The notes beneath the pieces were generated by a model, which did no database searches, was not told the origin of the DNA, and saw only the letters and a list, made by a program, of their open reading frames with translations. The position numbers were made by a program, and so were the translations under genes. From Geobacter sp. FeAm09 (GTDB lineage: Bacteria > Desulfobacterota > Desulfuromonadia > Geobacterales > Pseudopelobacteraceae), in contig NZ_CP042466.1 of the NCBI RefSeq assembly GCF_008330225.1, positions 3,962,001 through 4,026,000 of the forward strand: a DNA stretch of 64,000 bases, read 5' to 3'. Shown piece by piece: positions 55,701-63,114 of the stretch. Position 1 is the stretch's first letter, and every line of letters begins with the position of its first letter.

Positions 55701-55812
55701 CATCGACGATCTTCTCCAGCTCTTCCGCCGCCGCTTGCTCTCCGCGCATCAGAAAGGGGCCGATTCGGGCGGCGTGGCAAAGGGGGAAGCACTACAGGGG
55801 GGAATCGATTGA
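52702..55812 (+). CDS. RND-family efflux transporter (AcrB/HAE1 type)
   Basis: A 1036-residue inner-membrane, proton-driven multidrug transporter. The start MNFSAWAIRNPVPSLLLF, the twelve membrane helices in two repeats, the helix-4 proton-relay Asp pair in LSLVIGILVDDAIVEVENI (about 410) and the large periplasmic loops are as in AcrB. Length is close to AcrB (1049). It pumps hydrophobic compounds via the adaptor and duct encoded upstream. The substrates cannot be read from sequence. It is followed 31 bases later by an OmpR-type regulator, a common companion. Confidence 0.95.
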   Translation: MNFSAWAIRNPVPSLLLFILLTISGIYGLDKLGIQNFPDMDLPTIKISATLEGAAPAQLETEVARKIEDKLTSLTKLDHITTTITDGSVAISVSFEIDKNTEEALNEVRNAVDSAKADLPASMNSPTVSKVTDAGSAILTYTVESGNMSEEELSWFVDNDVAKTLLSVKGVNTVSRLGGVSREVHVDLDPAVMGGMGVTLADVSSQLNAVQQDASGGRGEVGKSIQSLRTLGAVHTADEVAALTIPLSDGRRIRLDQIAKVTDSYAERSTLAYVDGKRVIGFQLTRSKGFSDVGVADGVREAVAKFSAAHPQVKIHEASNSVASIKENYHGSMHLLLEGALLAVIVVWLFLRDWRATVISATALPLSIIPTFIVMKFFDFSLNTITLLALSLVIGILVDDAIVEVENIARHLRMGKSPYQAAMEAADEIGLAVISTTLTLVAVFLPTAFMGGIPGKVFKQFGITAATAVLASLLVARLLTPMMSAYFMKETGHAESDSALMTRYLGWLRACLANRRRTAIAALLFLVGSLALIPFISTGFMPAQDDGQTKVTLTLAPGSSLDDTARLALRASTLIKQLPDVTQVFASVGTASSGGGMDTSTSTEVNSATLTVDMKPRKERHKQVVVEEQIRDALRVLPGARVTIGRGNSGEKLEVTLASDDSQVLESAAASLERDMRTLKGVGSVTSGQALQRPEIQIRPDYARASQLGVTVEALGDAVRLGTYGDYSSKLNKLNLPQRQIAVRVRLDPEVRNDLGRIGMIRVAGSKGQATLASLADIRMGSGASQIDRLDRYRNITISVELNGRSLGEVMNEVRQLPAMKNLPKGVSTAQQGELQRMSELFGSFGVAMAVGILCIYVVLVLLFHDFLQPVTILAALPLSLGGALLAILATRNNFSMPAVIGLLMLMGIVTKNSILLVEYAIVARRQHGMSRFEALVDACHKRSRPILMTTIAMGAGMLPIALGLGADPSFRQPMAILVIGGLLTSTLLSLLVIPVVFTYIDDLLQLFRRRLLSAHQKGADSGGVAKGEALQGGID

Positions 55813-55843
55813 AATTACGGAAAATGCACACGAAGGAACCGAC

Positions 55844-56515
55844 ATGGCTGAACATATTCTGATTGTGGAAGATGAGCTGAAACTGGTCGATATTTTGCGG
55901 GGCTATCTCCACATGGCCGGATTTGAAACCTCCAGTTTATGCGATGGCACCGAGGTCGTTCCCTGGGTAAAGTATAACGAACCGGACCTTATCCTTCTCG
56001 ATGTGGTGCTCCCGGGGCGCGATGGCTTGGATATCTGCAAGGAAATCAGGATATTTTCCCCTGTGCCGATTATCATGATGTCCGCCCGCATCGATGAAAT
56101 CGACCGGCTGCTCGGGCTCGAACTTGGCGCCGACGACTATGTGTGCAAGCCCTTCAGCCCTCGGGAGGTCGTCGCCAGGGTCAAGGCGGTCCTGCGCCGT
56201 ATGGGCGATGAACAGGCTACACGAATTGCCGGGCTGACCCTTGATGAATCGCGCTATCGGGCCACGCTTGCCGAGCGCGAACTGGACCTGACTGCGGTTG
56301 AGTTCAAGCTGCTGCAGTTGCTGGCAACCAAGCCGGGACGTATCTACAGCCGGCAGCAGCTCATGGAAAAGATTTATCCCGACCGCCGTGTCGTCAGCAA
56401 CCGCACCATAGACAGCCACATCAAAAAGCTGCGGAAGAAGATGGCGAATGTAAAGCCCGAACAGGAGTTCATTCATTCCGTGTATGGTGCCGGCTACAAG
56501 TTCGAGGTCGCTTGA
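55844..56515 (+). CDS. OmpR/BaeR-type response regulator
   Basis: A 223-residue regulator with a receiver (VEDELKLVD, phospho-Asp in ILLDVVLPG, Lys in VCKPFSP) and a winged-helix DNA-binding domain (RELDLTAVEFKLLQLLATKP, SNRTIDSHIKKLRKKM, HSVYGAGYKF). It is close in layout to BaeR, which controls an RND pump in enterics. No histidine kinase gene follows, so the partner is elsewhere. It is placed to be co-transcribed with the efflux operon and may control it in addition to the MarR protein. Confidence 0.9.
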   Translation: MAEHILIVEDELKLVDILRGYLHMAGFETSSLCDGTEVVPWVKYNEPDLILLDVVLPGRDGLDICKEIRIFSPVPIIMMSARIDEIDRLLGLELGADDYVCKPFSPREVVARVKAVLRRMGDEQATRIAGLTLDESRYRATLAERELDLTAVEFKLLQLLATKPGRIYSRQQLMEKIYPDRRVVSNRTIDSHIKKLRKKMANVKPEQEFIHSVYGAGYKFEVA

Positions 56516-56605
56516 TTGTGCCGCTGCCCGGTGCATACGGGGAAAGGCGGGACTCTGTGGCAACGGCTCTCATGCCGTTTTGATTGCCCGGCCATGGCAC
56601 CGGGA

Positions 56606-56646
56606 CGCAAAAAGGCCGCATACAGGATGTATGCGGCCTTTTTGCG
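56606..56646. terminator. Bidirectional terminator
   Basis: CGCAAAAAGGCCGCATAC pairs perfectly with GTATGCGGCCTTTTTGCG over AGGAT; it ends both the regulator gene and the convergent small exported protein gene. Confidence 0.85.
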
Positions 56647-56669
56647 TTTTCCTTTAGGAGGAAAAAGAA

Positions 56670-56900
56670 TTACTTCGCAGCCGGAGCAGCAGCGTCAGCG
56701 GCCGGAGCAGCTTCTTTTTTCTCAGCTTTTTTGGCTTTTTTAGCTTTTTTGGCTTTTTTAGCCGGTTTTTTCACTTCTTTTTTCTCAGCAGCCGGAGCAG
56801 CGGCGTCGGCAGCCGGAGCAGCAGCGTCAGCAGCGAAAACAACAGCCGAGAAGGACAGAGCAACGATAGCGGCAACGATGGTGGAGAGAACTTTTTTCAT
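56670..56900 (-). CDS. Small exported Ala/Pro/Lys-rich protein
   Basis: A 76-residue protein with a signal peptide (MKKVLSTIVAAIVALSFSAVVFA). The mature part is two Ala/Pro blocks (AAAPAADAAAPAA) around a Lys-rich core (KKPAKKAKKAKKAKKAEKK). It is low in complexity and probably disordered; it resembles acid-shock (Asr-like) and histone-H1-like peptides only in composition. CGGAGGTAG precedes the ATG. A well-spaced sigma-54 promoter lies upstream (56944-56959), so it is likely a strongly and conditionally expressed gene. Its role is unknown. Confidence 0.75.
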   Translation of the reverse strand: MKKVLSTIVAAIVALSFSAVVFAADAAAPAADAAAPAAEKKEVKKPAKKAKKAKKAKKAEKKEAAPAADAAAPAAK

Positions 56901-56943
56901 TTGTACTACCTCCGAAGAAATTTAAAAGCTTGTCCATGAAAAT

Positions 56944-56959
56944 AGCATAAGTGGTGCCA
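56944..56959 (-). promoter_or_regulatory. Candidate sigma-54 promoter of the Ala/Lys-rich protein gene
   Basis: On the minus strand TGGCACCACTTATGCT has the full TGGCAC, exact spacing and ATGC for TTGC. The start would fall near 56932, some 30 bases before the ATG. Confidence 0.6.
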
Positions 56960-57221
56960 ACTATGGTTTTTTTGTGAATATCGATAGTAATCAGCGGGTT
57001 GCGCCGGACGCCGTGGTGCGGCCCGAGAAACTCTATACCCGATATGAGGTAGTGTCCGCCGCAAATAAGTATGAACTTCCGGTTGGAGCTTTGCCGTCAT
57101 CCCCTCGGATGGGCTCCGTACGGCACGGGGCGAAGATGCCCGGCACCCATCCGCTTGACCGGAGGGTGCCGCCTGGCGTACCATTTTACCCTGAGACCGC
57201 CTCGGAAAGGAGCACCCAGCA
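56960..57221. other. Intergenic stretch with no recognised element
   Basis: Between the sigma-54 promoter and the next gene I see only a GC-rich stretch with a TTTTTTT run at 56969 and no gene. It contains no copy of the dispersed repeats. Confidence 0.4.
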
Positions 57222-57734
57222 GTGCCCGAACAAGAGCCTTTGAACGATGTTACGCTCCATAAGGACAGTTCCGGCGCCTGGCGTCGCGCGCAGAGGTGGC
57301 GCGACCTGAGGGGGTGGCATCGTCTCTGGCTGGTGACGGGGGCACTCTACCTGCTCCTGCTTGCCGCCGCCGGCTGGCTGCTCATGCCGGAGCGCCGCCA
57401 AGTGGACAAGGCCATGGTGTTCGCCGTTACGGAAGAGGTGCGCCGCTACGACGGCCTCGCCTTTGTGGGGGATTCCCCGGAGGGGGTATTCGAAACGGCC
57501 CGCGCCCAGGGGTACGGCCCGTGGATCGCCCATGTGCGCACGACTTACCGGATCGGCAGGGAGGGGGACCAGGGCTTTGACAGGATAGAGCGGGAGTACC
57601 GCCGGGCCGTGGCCGCCCTGGGCTGGAGGCGCCTGAAGCTTACGGGCTGGCTCCTTGCGGGCTGGGTCGCGCCCATGGGGCTCCTCTACGTCATGGGCAG
57701 CCTGGTGGCCTGGATCAGGCAGGGGCGGCCATGA
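57222..57734 (+). CDS. Membrane protein of unknown function
   Basis: A 170-residue protein with two hydrophobic helices (about residues 36-55, LWLVTGALYLLLLAAAGWLL, and about 142-161, GWLLAGWVAPMGLLYVMG) and a loop of about 85 residues that contains the segment FVGDSPEGVFETARAQGYG. I do not recognise a family. GTG at 57222 is the start, preceded by AAAGGAG. Its stop overlaps the ATG of the metallopeptidase gene by four bases (ATGA), so the two are coupled and may work together. Confidence 0.7.
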   Translation: MPEQEPLNDVTLHKDSSGAWRRAQRWRDLRGWHRLWLVTGALYLLLLAAAGWLLMPERRQVDKAMVFAVTEEVRRYDGLAFVGDSPEGVFETARAQGYGPWIAHVRTTYRIGREGDQGFDRIEREYRRAVAALGWRRLKLTGWLLAGWVAPMGLLYVMGSLVAWIRQGRP

Positions 57735-58456
57735 CCGCAGCCAAAGACGGGCTCCGTCCCGATGCCATCGAATGCCGGGGCATGGTGATCCCGTTCCGGT
57801 ACTGCCATGCCCGGCGCAGGACCCTGGGGATGACGGTCAGGCCGGACAAGTCGGTGATCGTCAGGGCTCCGCTGCGGGCCTCCCTCGGGGAGATCCGGGA
57901 CTTCGTCTCCCGGCGGGCGGCGTGGATCGCCAAGGTGTGGCGGGAGTTCGACGCCATGCCGCCCAAGCCTCCCCGAACCTACGAAAGCGGCACGGTTTTC
58001 CGGTTCCTGGGGAGAGAATATGGGCTGACCCCGGAGCGCGGGGCGACGGAATCGGCAGGGCTCAGGGGGGACGCGCTGGTGGTGGCCGCCCCGGACGAGC
58101 CGGACCCTCGGACGGCGCGCCGGCTCGTGGACGCGTGGTACCGCGATCAGGCGGCGGTCATCTTCCGGGAACGGGCAATCCTGTGCCATCGGAGGCTGGC
58201 GGCGGAAGGCATTCCCCTCCCCGCCATCGTGATCCGCCCCATGAAGAGCCGCTGGGGAAGCTACTCGTACCGCACCGGCCGGATGACGCTCAACCTCCAC
58301 CTCATCGAAGCGCCCCCAGCCTGCCTCGACTACGTGATCATCCACGAGCTGTGCCACATCCGGGAACGGCACCACGGGCCCGGCTTCTGGAGGCTGGTCG
58401 AACGTTACGTGCCGGACCACGCCGCGCTGCGCAGGCTGCTCAACGCCCTCGTATAA
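57731..58456 (+). CDS. YgjP-like (DUF45) zinc metallopeptidase
   Basis: A 241-residue protein of the YgjP/WLM-type metallopeptidase family. The zinc motif HELCHIRERHH (about 207) with the preceding YVIIH is intact, and the family blocks SVIVRAPLRASLGEIRDFVSR, FLGREYGL, MKSRWGSYSYR and NLHLIEAP are in order. The likely third ligand lies in the following His-rich segment. Substrate is unknown. It is translationally coupled to the membrane protein upstream. Confidence 0.88.
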   Translation: MTAAKDGLRPDAIECRGMVIPFRYCHARRRTLGMTVRPDKSVIVRAPLRASLGEIRDFVSRRAAWIAKVWREFDAMPPKPPRTYESGTVFRFLGREYGLTPERGATESAGLRGDALVVAAPDEPDPRTARRLVDAWYRDQAAVIFRERAILCHRRLAAEGIPLPAIVIRPMKSRWGSYSYRTGRMTLNLHLIEAPPACLDYVIIHELCHIRERHHGPGFWRLVERYVPDHAALRRLLNALV

Positions 58457-58570
58457 TGCCGGTCCCTGGAGCGCCTCTCCTCCGTATACCCGGGGACACG
58501 CCGCCCGCATTGACATATGGCACGGCAGTGATTACCCTTTCTCCATACATACCTCGGGTACAAAGGAGTC

Positions 58571-59533
58571 ATGATGAAAAATAGATATCTTCCGGTGGTG
58601 GTTTTCAGCCTGCTGGCCCTGCTGGCAGGCACAACCCTCGTCGCCGTCAACGCGGAGGCCCGGGCCGGCGGCGGCAAGTCCCTCGGCAGCCGCGGGTCGC
58701 GCAGCTATTCCCAGCCGGTGTCCCCCTCTTCCCAGCCCCGTCCCAGCCAGCAGGCTGCACCCCAGCCGTTCTCGCCGTCGCCCTACCAGGCCCCCCAGCC
58801 CGCCGGCGGCGGTTTCCTGCGCAGCATGGCCGGTGGCCTCGTGGGTGGCATGCTGGGCGGCATGCTGTTCCGCAGCCTTGGCTTCGGCGGGATGGGAGGA
58901 GGTTTCGGCGGCGGGATCGGACTGTTCGAGATCATCCTCATCGCCGGCATCATTTACCTGGTCTACCGGATCGTGAAGGGAAGGCGTAATGAAGCCGCTC
59001 CCTACCAGAGCCCCTCCGCCATGGGGGGATATGGGGAGCCCGAGGCGCCCCGTCCCATCCAGCCGGCCTACGCCGATACCGCCGGCGACCTGGCGGCGGG
59101 CCTTTCCCACATCAGGCAGATGGACCCCGGTTTCGATGAACAGCGCTTTGCCGATACGGCCATGGACATCTTTTTCAAGATCCAGGGCGCCTGGATGAAC
59201 CGGGACCTGAACGGCGTGGCCCCGCTATTGACCCCGGATATGCGGCGGATCTTTCAGGAGGATATCGACCGGCTGCTGCGCGAGCACCGGGTGAACCGGC
59301 TGGAGAATATCGCCGTGCGCAAGGTGGAGGCCTGCGAGGCGTGGCAGGAGTCGGGCCAGGACTACATCACGGCCCTGATCTACGCCAACCTGCTGGACTA
59401 CACGACCGACGACACCAGCGGCCAGGTGGTGGAGGGGAGCAAGACCGATCCGGTAAAATTCGAGGAGTTCTGGACGTTTACCCGGCCGGTGGGCAATAAC
59501 CCGTGGCAGCTTTCGGGGATCGATCAGAAATAA
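58571..59533 (+). CDS. Exported Tim44-like domain protein
   Basis: A 320-residue protein with a signal peptide (VVVFSLLALLAGTTLVAVNAEA), a long Ser/Pro/Gln-rich stretch to about residue 80, a Gly-rich membrane-active segment (GGLVGGMLGGMLFRSLGFGG) with a following helix (LFEIILIAGIIYLVYRIV) and a C-terminal Tim44-like domain (about 185-318; DIFFKIQGAWMNRDLNGVAP, LENIAVRKVEACEAW). Bacterial Tim44-like proteins are poorly understood and may bind membranes. AAAGGAGTC precedes the paired ATG codons. It is followed by a strong terminator. Confidence 0.82.
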   Translation: MMKNRYLPVVVFSLLALLAGTTLVAVNAEARAGGGKSLGSRGSRSYSQPVSPSSQPRPSQQAAPQPFSPSPYQAPQPAGGGFLRSMAGGLVGGMLGGMLFRSLGFGGMGGGFGGGIGLFEIILIAGIIYLVYRIVKGRRNEAAPYQSPSAMGGYGEPEAPRPIQPAYADTAGDLAAGLSHIRQMDPGFDEQRFADTAMDIFFKIQGAWMNRDLNGVAPLLTPDMRRIFQEDIDRLLREHRVNRLENIAVRKVEACEAWQESGQDYITALIYANLLDYTTDDTSGQVVEGSKTDPVKFEEFWTFTRPVGNNPWQLSGIDQK

Positions 59534-59556
59534 TTCCGTTCGGAGCGTCACACAGG

Positions 59557-59596
59557 CAAACGGCCCGGCCAGTTCTCTCACTGGCCGGGCCGTTTG
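59557..59596. terminator. Bidirectional terminator
   Basis: CAAACGGCCCGGCCAG pairs perfectly with CTGGCCGGGCCGTTTG over TTCTCTCA; it lies between the Tim44-like and convergent aldo/keto reductase genes. Confidence 0.8.
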
Positions 59597-59674
59597 TGTT
59601 CATGGCTCTGTATGTTCCTGAATCCGGGATGCCGCTCGCTCCGCCGTTCAGGTCTCCCGAATCCGGGGTTTCGT

Positions 59675-60625
59675 TCAGACCACCCGGATGAAGAACTCGG
59701 GGCAGCCGGACCCGCAGTAGCCGCACAGCACGCAGGCCGCCTCGTCCACCACCGCCTTGCCCCCCACCAGCGACAGCGCCTTGCTGCCGCAGATTTCGAG
59801 ACATTTGCCGCAGCCCTTGCAGAACTGCTCCATGATCAGCAGCCGGCGGCGCCGGCTCTCCAACCCGCGCCAGACCGCCTCGTCCATCGCCCCGTGCTCG
59901 AAGAAGGCGACGTTGGCGTCGATCTCCTGTTCGGACAGCATGCCGACGGCGATGCCGTGGACCCCTTCCAGGCCGGCCACAAAGGCCATGCTTTGCCGCG
60001 CCTCGGATATCAGGTTGCCCCCCGCCAGGGCCTTCATGGCATAGACCCCCTGGCCGGAACGGGCGCAGGCGGCGATGGCTTCGGCCATCTCGGCGGCGGT
60101 GCCGTCCAGGATGCCCATGCCGTTCTTGTTGATCAGGGGGTGGACCACCTCGATCTCCGGGTGGGAAGCGGCCCTGCGGAAGGCCGCGATGTAGTGGGAG
60201 GAGAATCCCACATGGGCGATCTTCCCCTCCTGCTTCATGGCGAGGAGTTCTTCCAGCACCTGGGCTCGCTCCGTGAAGGGGTCGGCCACCCGCGCGCCGT
60301 GGATATGCACGATGTCGAGCCGTTCCCGCCCCAGTTCCCGCAGGGCCTGCTCCACATGGGCCCGGGCGGTGGCCGCATCGGCGGCATGGGTTTTGGTCGC
60401 GATGGTCACCTCGCCCCGCCAGCCGTCGAGTCCCTCCCGGACATGGGGATAGGTCCCGTAGAGGGCGGCCGTGTCGAGCATGGTCACCCCCTGCTCAAGG
60501 GCGTGGCGGATGAGCCTCCCCCCGTCGCGGGGGGTAACGCCGGCCTGGAGGGGCCCCAGGGGGAGAGTGCCGTAAATGAGCGGGAAGATGCCGATGCCGG
60601 TGGCGCCCAGTTGTACCCGTTTCAC
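59675..60625 (-). CDS. Aldo/keto reductase with C-terminal Fe-S domain
   Basis: A 316-residue protein. The first 245 residues are an aldo/keto reductase barrel (FPLIYGTLPLGPLQAG, LDTAALYGTYPHVREGL with the catalytic Tyr, KTHAADAATARAHVEQ). The C-terminal part has a bacterial ferredoxin with CKGCGKCLEICGSKA and CVLCGYCGSGCPEF. Such AKR-ferredoxin fusions occur widely in anaerobes and probably pass electrons to an unknown carbonyl. Its ATG overlaps the stop of ihfA, so the two are coupled. The substrate cannot be given. Confidence 0.88.
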   Translation of the reverse strand: MKRVQLGATGIGIFPLIYGTLPLGPLQAGVTPRDGGRLIRHALEQGVTMLDTAALYGTYPHVREGLDGWRGEVTIATKTHAADAATARAHVEQALRELGRERLDIVHIHGARVADPFTERAQVLEELLAMKQEGKIAHVGFSSHYIAAFRRAASHPEIEVVHPLINKNGMGILDGTAAEMAEAIAACARSGQGVYAMKALAGGNLISEARQSMAFVAGLEGVHGIAVGMLSEQEIDANVAFFEHGAMDEAVWRGLESRRRRLLIMEQFCKGCGKCLEICGSKALSLVGGKAVVDEAACVLCGYCGSGCPEFFIRVV

Positions 60626-60918
60626 GCCGGCTCCCGCCCCTCATCGCCGTTGATCGCCGCCCGCAGCAGGTTGCTCGGCTTGAAGGTGAGCACGCGCCGG
60701 GGATCGAGTATGATCGACTCTCCGGTCTGGGGGTTGCGGCCGCGGCGGGCGTTCTTCTGCTTGACCTCGAACTTGCCGAAGCCTGAGATCTTGACCTCCT
60801 GGCCGGTTTCCAGGGTGGCCTTGACGATGCTGAAAACCGATTCAACCAGATCGTAGGATTCCTTCTTGGCGAATCCGCACGTTCTGGATACGTTTTCCAC
60901 GATGTCTGCTTTGGTCAT
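60622..60918 (-). CDS. ihfA: Integration host factor alpha-type DNA-bending protein
   Basis: A 98-residue HU/IHF protein. It starts MTKADIVENVSRTCGFAKKE and has the beta-arm region KISGFGKFEVKQKNARRGRN with NPQTGE, the Pro-containing tip that intercalates in DNA. The ending RVLTFKPSNLLRAAIN is typical of the alpha subunit, though HU cannot be excluded. IHF bends DNA between enhancer and sigma-54 promoter, which fits the many sigma-54 signals in this window. It overlaps the aldo/keto reductase start by four bases. Confidence 0.88.
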   Translation of the reverse strand: MTKADIVENVSRTCGFAKKESYDLVESVFSIVKATLETGQEVKISGFGKFEVKQKNARRGRNPQTGESIILDPRRVLTFKPSNLLRAAINGDEGREPA

Positions 60919-61033
60919 GTTTGCCTCTCATCTAAGTAATATTTCAGAAACATACACTAAATGACTCAGTTATCGCAAGCCCGGCGAAAAAAATTTCGCA
61001 GCCGGGCGGACTTGACACCCGATGCGTCATGTT

Positions 61034-61059
61034 CTATGGTATTCATATGAATACCATAG
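61034..61059. promoter_or_regulatory. LexA box over the lexA start region
   Basis: A perfect 26-base palindrome: CTATGGTATTCAT followed by its inverse ATGAATACCATAG. Its core GGTATTCATATGAATACC (61038-61055) matches the GGTTN2CN4GN3ACC form published for the Geobacter LexA box except for A at the fourth base. It ends 8 bases before the lexA ATG. Confidence 0.8.
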
Positions 61060-61067
61060 GGGGTGCC

Positions 61068-61673
61068 ATGGAGGAGTTGACCGGTCGCCAGCGCCAAGTA
61101 TTGGATTTTATTGTTTCGCATATTGACGGCAGCGGCTACCCCCCCACCCAGCGGGAGATCGCCCGCCACCTGGGGGTCAGCGGAACACTGCCCGTGGCCA
61201 AGCACCTGGCGGCCCTGGAACGCAAGGGATGCCTCAGGCGGGACGAAGGCTCCCGGAGCATCGCCCTGAACAGGCCCACGGGGGGGACGCAACCGCTGCC
61301 CATCGTAGGAACGGTGCGGGCCGGCAACCTTTCCCCCGCCATCGAGGACATCCAGGGCTATTTTGCCGTTGACCGGAACGAAATCAAGGGCGCCGGCTGT
61401 TTCTTCCTCCGGGTCAGCGGCGATTCCATGATCACGGCCGGCATCTTCGACGGCGACCTGGCGCTGGTGCGTCCCCAGCCCACCGCCGAAAACAGGGATA
61501 CCGTGGTGGCCATGGTGGACGGCGAGGCCACCCTGAAATGGTTTTACCGCGAGCAGGACCATATCCGCCTCCAGCCTGCCAATCCCAACATGAAGGCCAT
61601 CATCCTCCGCCCCGGCGCCGGCGAGGTGAGCATCGTCGGCAAAGTCATCGGCATCTACCGCAGGATGGGGTGA
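61068..61673 (+). CDS. lexA: SOS repressor LexA
   Basis: A 201-residue repressor with an N-terminal winged helix (LTGRQRQVLDFI, GYPPTQREIARHLGV) and a C-terminal S24 self-cleaving domain. The scissile Ala-Gly is in VGTVRAGNLSP, the catalytic Ser in VSGDSMITAGI and the Lys in GEATLKWFY. On RecA activation it cuts itself and releases SOS genes. ATG 61068 is the start, because GGGGGTGCC precedes it and the LexA box covers the two earlier ATG codons (61029 and 61047). dinB follows 37 bases later, so both are probably under this box. Confidence 0.95.
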   Translation: MEELTGRQRQVLDFIVSHIDGSGYPPTQREIARHLGVSGTLPVAKHLAALERKGCLRRDEGSRSIALNRPTGGTQPLPIVGTVRAGNLSPAIEDIQGYFAVDRNEIKGAGCFFLRVSGDSMITAGIFDGDLALVRPQPTAENRDTVVAMVDGEATLKWFYREQDHIRLQPANPNMKAIILRPGAGEVSIVGKVIGIYRRMG

Positions 61674-61710
61674 CCGGGATTCCCCGGCGCATCCCCAACA
61701 ACACAAGACC

Positions 61711-62946
61711 ATGGAACCAAGAATCATCCTCCACATCGACATGGACGCCTTCTTCGCCTCGGTGGAACAGCAGGCCAACGCCGACCTGCGGGGCAAGCCG
61801 GTGGCCGTCACCGGCGCCGGCCACCGCACCGTCGTGACCACCTCCTCCTACGAGGCCCGGGCCTTTGGCGTCAAAACCGGCATGGCGGTGTGGGAGGCGA
61901 AGCGCTGCTGCCCGCACCTGATCGTCGTCACCGGCAACAACCGGAACTACACCAGGATCTCTCGGGAGATCATGGGGATCATGCAGGATTATACCCCCGA
62001 GGTGGAGGTCTTCTCCATCGACGAGGCCTTCATGGATGTGACCCATTCCCTTTCGATCTTCGGGAGTGCGGAAAAGATCGCCGGCCAGATCAAGGCCCGC
62101 ATCAGGGAGGCCTTCGGCATCACCTGCTCCATCGGCATCGCCCCCAACAAACTGCTCGCCAAGCTGGCCAGCGACATGCACAAGCCGGACGGGTTGACGG
62201 CCATCGCTCCCGCGGACGTGCCGCGGGTCATGGAGCACCTGCCCATAGGGGCGTTGTGCGGCGTCGGCAAGAAGATGCGGCGCCATCTCAACCTGATGGG
62301 CATCGCTACCTGCGGCCAGTTGGGGCGGTGCGACGAAGCCCGGCTGACGCGGAGGTTCGGGGTCGTCGGCAGCCATCTCAAACGGATGGGGCGGGGCCTG
62401 GACGACTCCCCGGTCGTCCCCTGCGGGGAAGAGGACGAGGTCAAGTCGGTCAGCCACAGCATGACCCTTGAGCGGGACATCGAGGCGCGGGACGATATCC
62501 TCCGTTTCCTGCTGCAGCTCTCCCACATGGTCGGCAGCCGGGCGCGCAGGTACAACGTGGCCGGCAAGACCGTCGGCCTGTACGTGCGCTACGCCGATTT
62601 TTTCACCAGCTTCGGCAGGCAGGCAACGCTGCCCGGCTACGTCAGCCTGAGCGACGATATCTACCGGGCTGTCCTGTCGATCCTGGACAGCGTGGAGCTT
62701 GAGCAGCCGGTAAGGTTGCTGGGGGTGCGGCTCACGAACCTGAAGCACCAGTCGGAGCAGTTGCCGCTGTTTGAGAACGAGCGCAAAAGGGTGGCGGCCG
62801 CCCGGGCGGTGGACGACCTCAACCGGCGCTTCGGCTCCCTGGTCGTTACCTTCGGCACCCTGCTCCCCGCCGGGGAATCGGGGGGCTCCCACGTCATCTC
62901 CCCGGCCTGGCGGCCAAGCGGGATCAGGAACGTGGAGGTGACCTGA
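61711..62946 (+). CDS. dinB: DNA polymerase IV
   Basis: A 411-residue Y-family translesion polymerase. The catalytic blocks IILHIDMDAFFASVEQQANA, TTSSYEARAFGVKTGMAV, YTPEVEVFSIDEAFMDVT (second metal-binding site) and SIGIAPNKLLAKLASDMHKP are intact, with the helix-hairpin-helix GVGKKMRRHLNLMGIA and the little-finger domain following (RARRYNVAGKTVGLYVRYAD). It copies past damaged bases and is error-prone. It lies in an SOS operon with lexA, and the C-terminal tail is short, so a beta-clamp motif such as QLPLF (QSEQLPLF) near residue 352 is notable. Confidence 0.96.
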   Translation: MEPRIILHIDMDAFFASVEQQANADLRGKPVAVTGAGHRTVVTTSSYEARAFGVKTGMAVWEAKRCCPHLIVVTGNNRNYTRISREIMGIMQDYTPEVEVFSIDEAFMDVTHSLSIFGSAEKIAGQIKARIREAFGITCSIGIAPNKLLAKLASDMHKPDGLTAIAPADVPRVMEHLPIGALCGVGKKMRRHLNLMGIATCGQLGRCDEARLTRRFGVVGSHLKRMGRGLDDSPVVPCGEEDEVKSVSHSMTLERDIEARDDILRFLLQLSHMVGSRARRYNVAGKTVGLYVRYADFFTSFGRQATLPGYVSLSDDIYRAVLSILDSVELEQPVRLLGVRLTNLKHQSEQLPLFENERKRVAAARAVDDLNRRFGSLVVTFGTLLPAGESGGSHVISPAWRPSGIRNVEVT

Positions 62947-63114
62947 GCGCCGCAGGCAGGAAAACGTTTTCTCCGGCGGTTGTCCCGTTGCGCAACCGGC
63001 AACCTTTGGTATCATAGTGTGGTGATGGCGAAAGCGCCAAGGTCATCAGCGACTATATCGCCGCCTATTACGGAACAGGGTCGTAGCCGGCGCCATTCGA
63101 AAGGAGAATGCCCC

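Noticed and set aside
58518-58533. TGGCACGGCAGTGATT as a sigma-54 promoter of the Tim44-like gene
   Set aside because: No GC pair stands at the required distance from GG.
61029-61067. Earlier ATG codons (61029, 61047) as the start of lexA
   Set aside because: They lie in or before the LexA palindrome; the ATG at 61068 has the ribosome binding site and the family's usual beginning.
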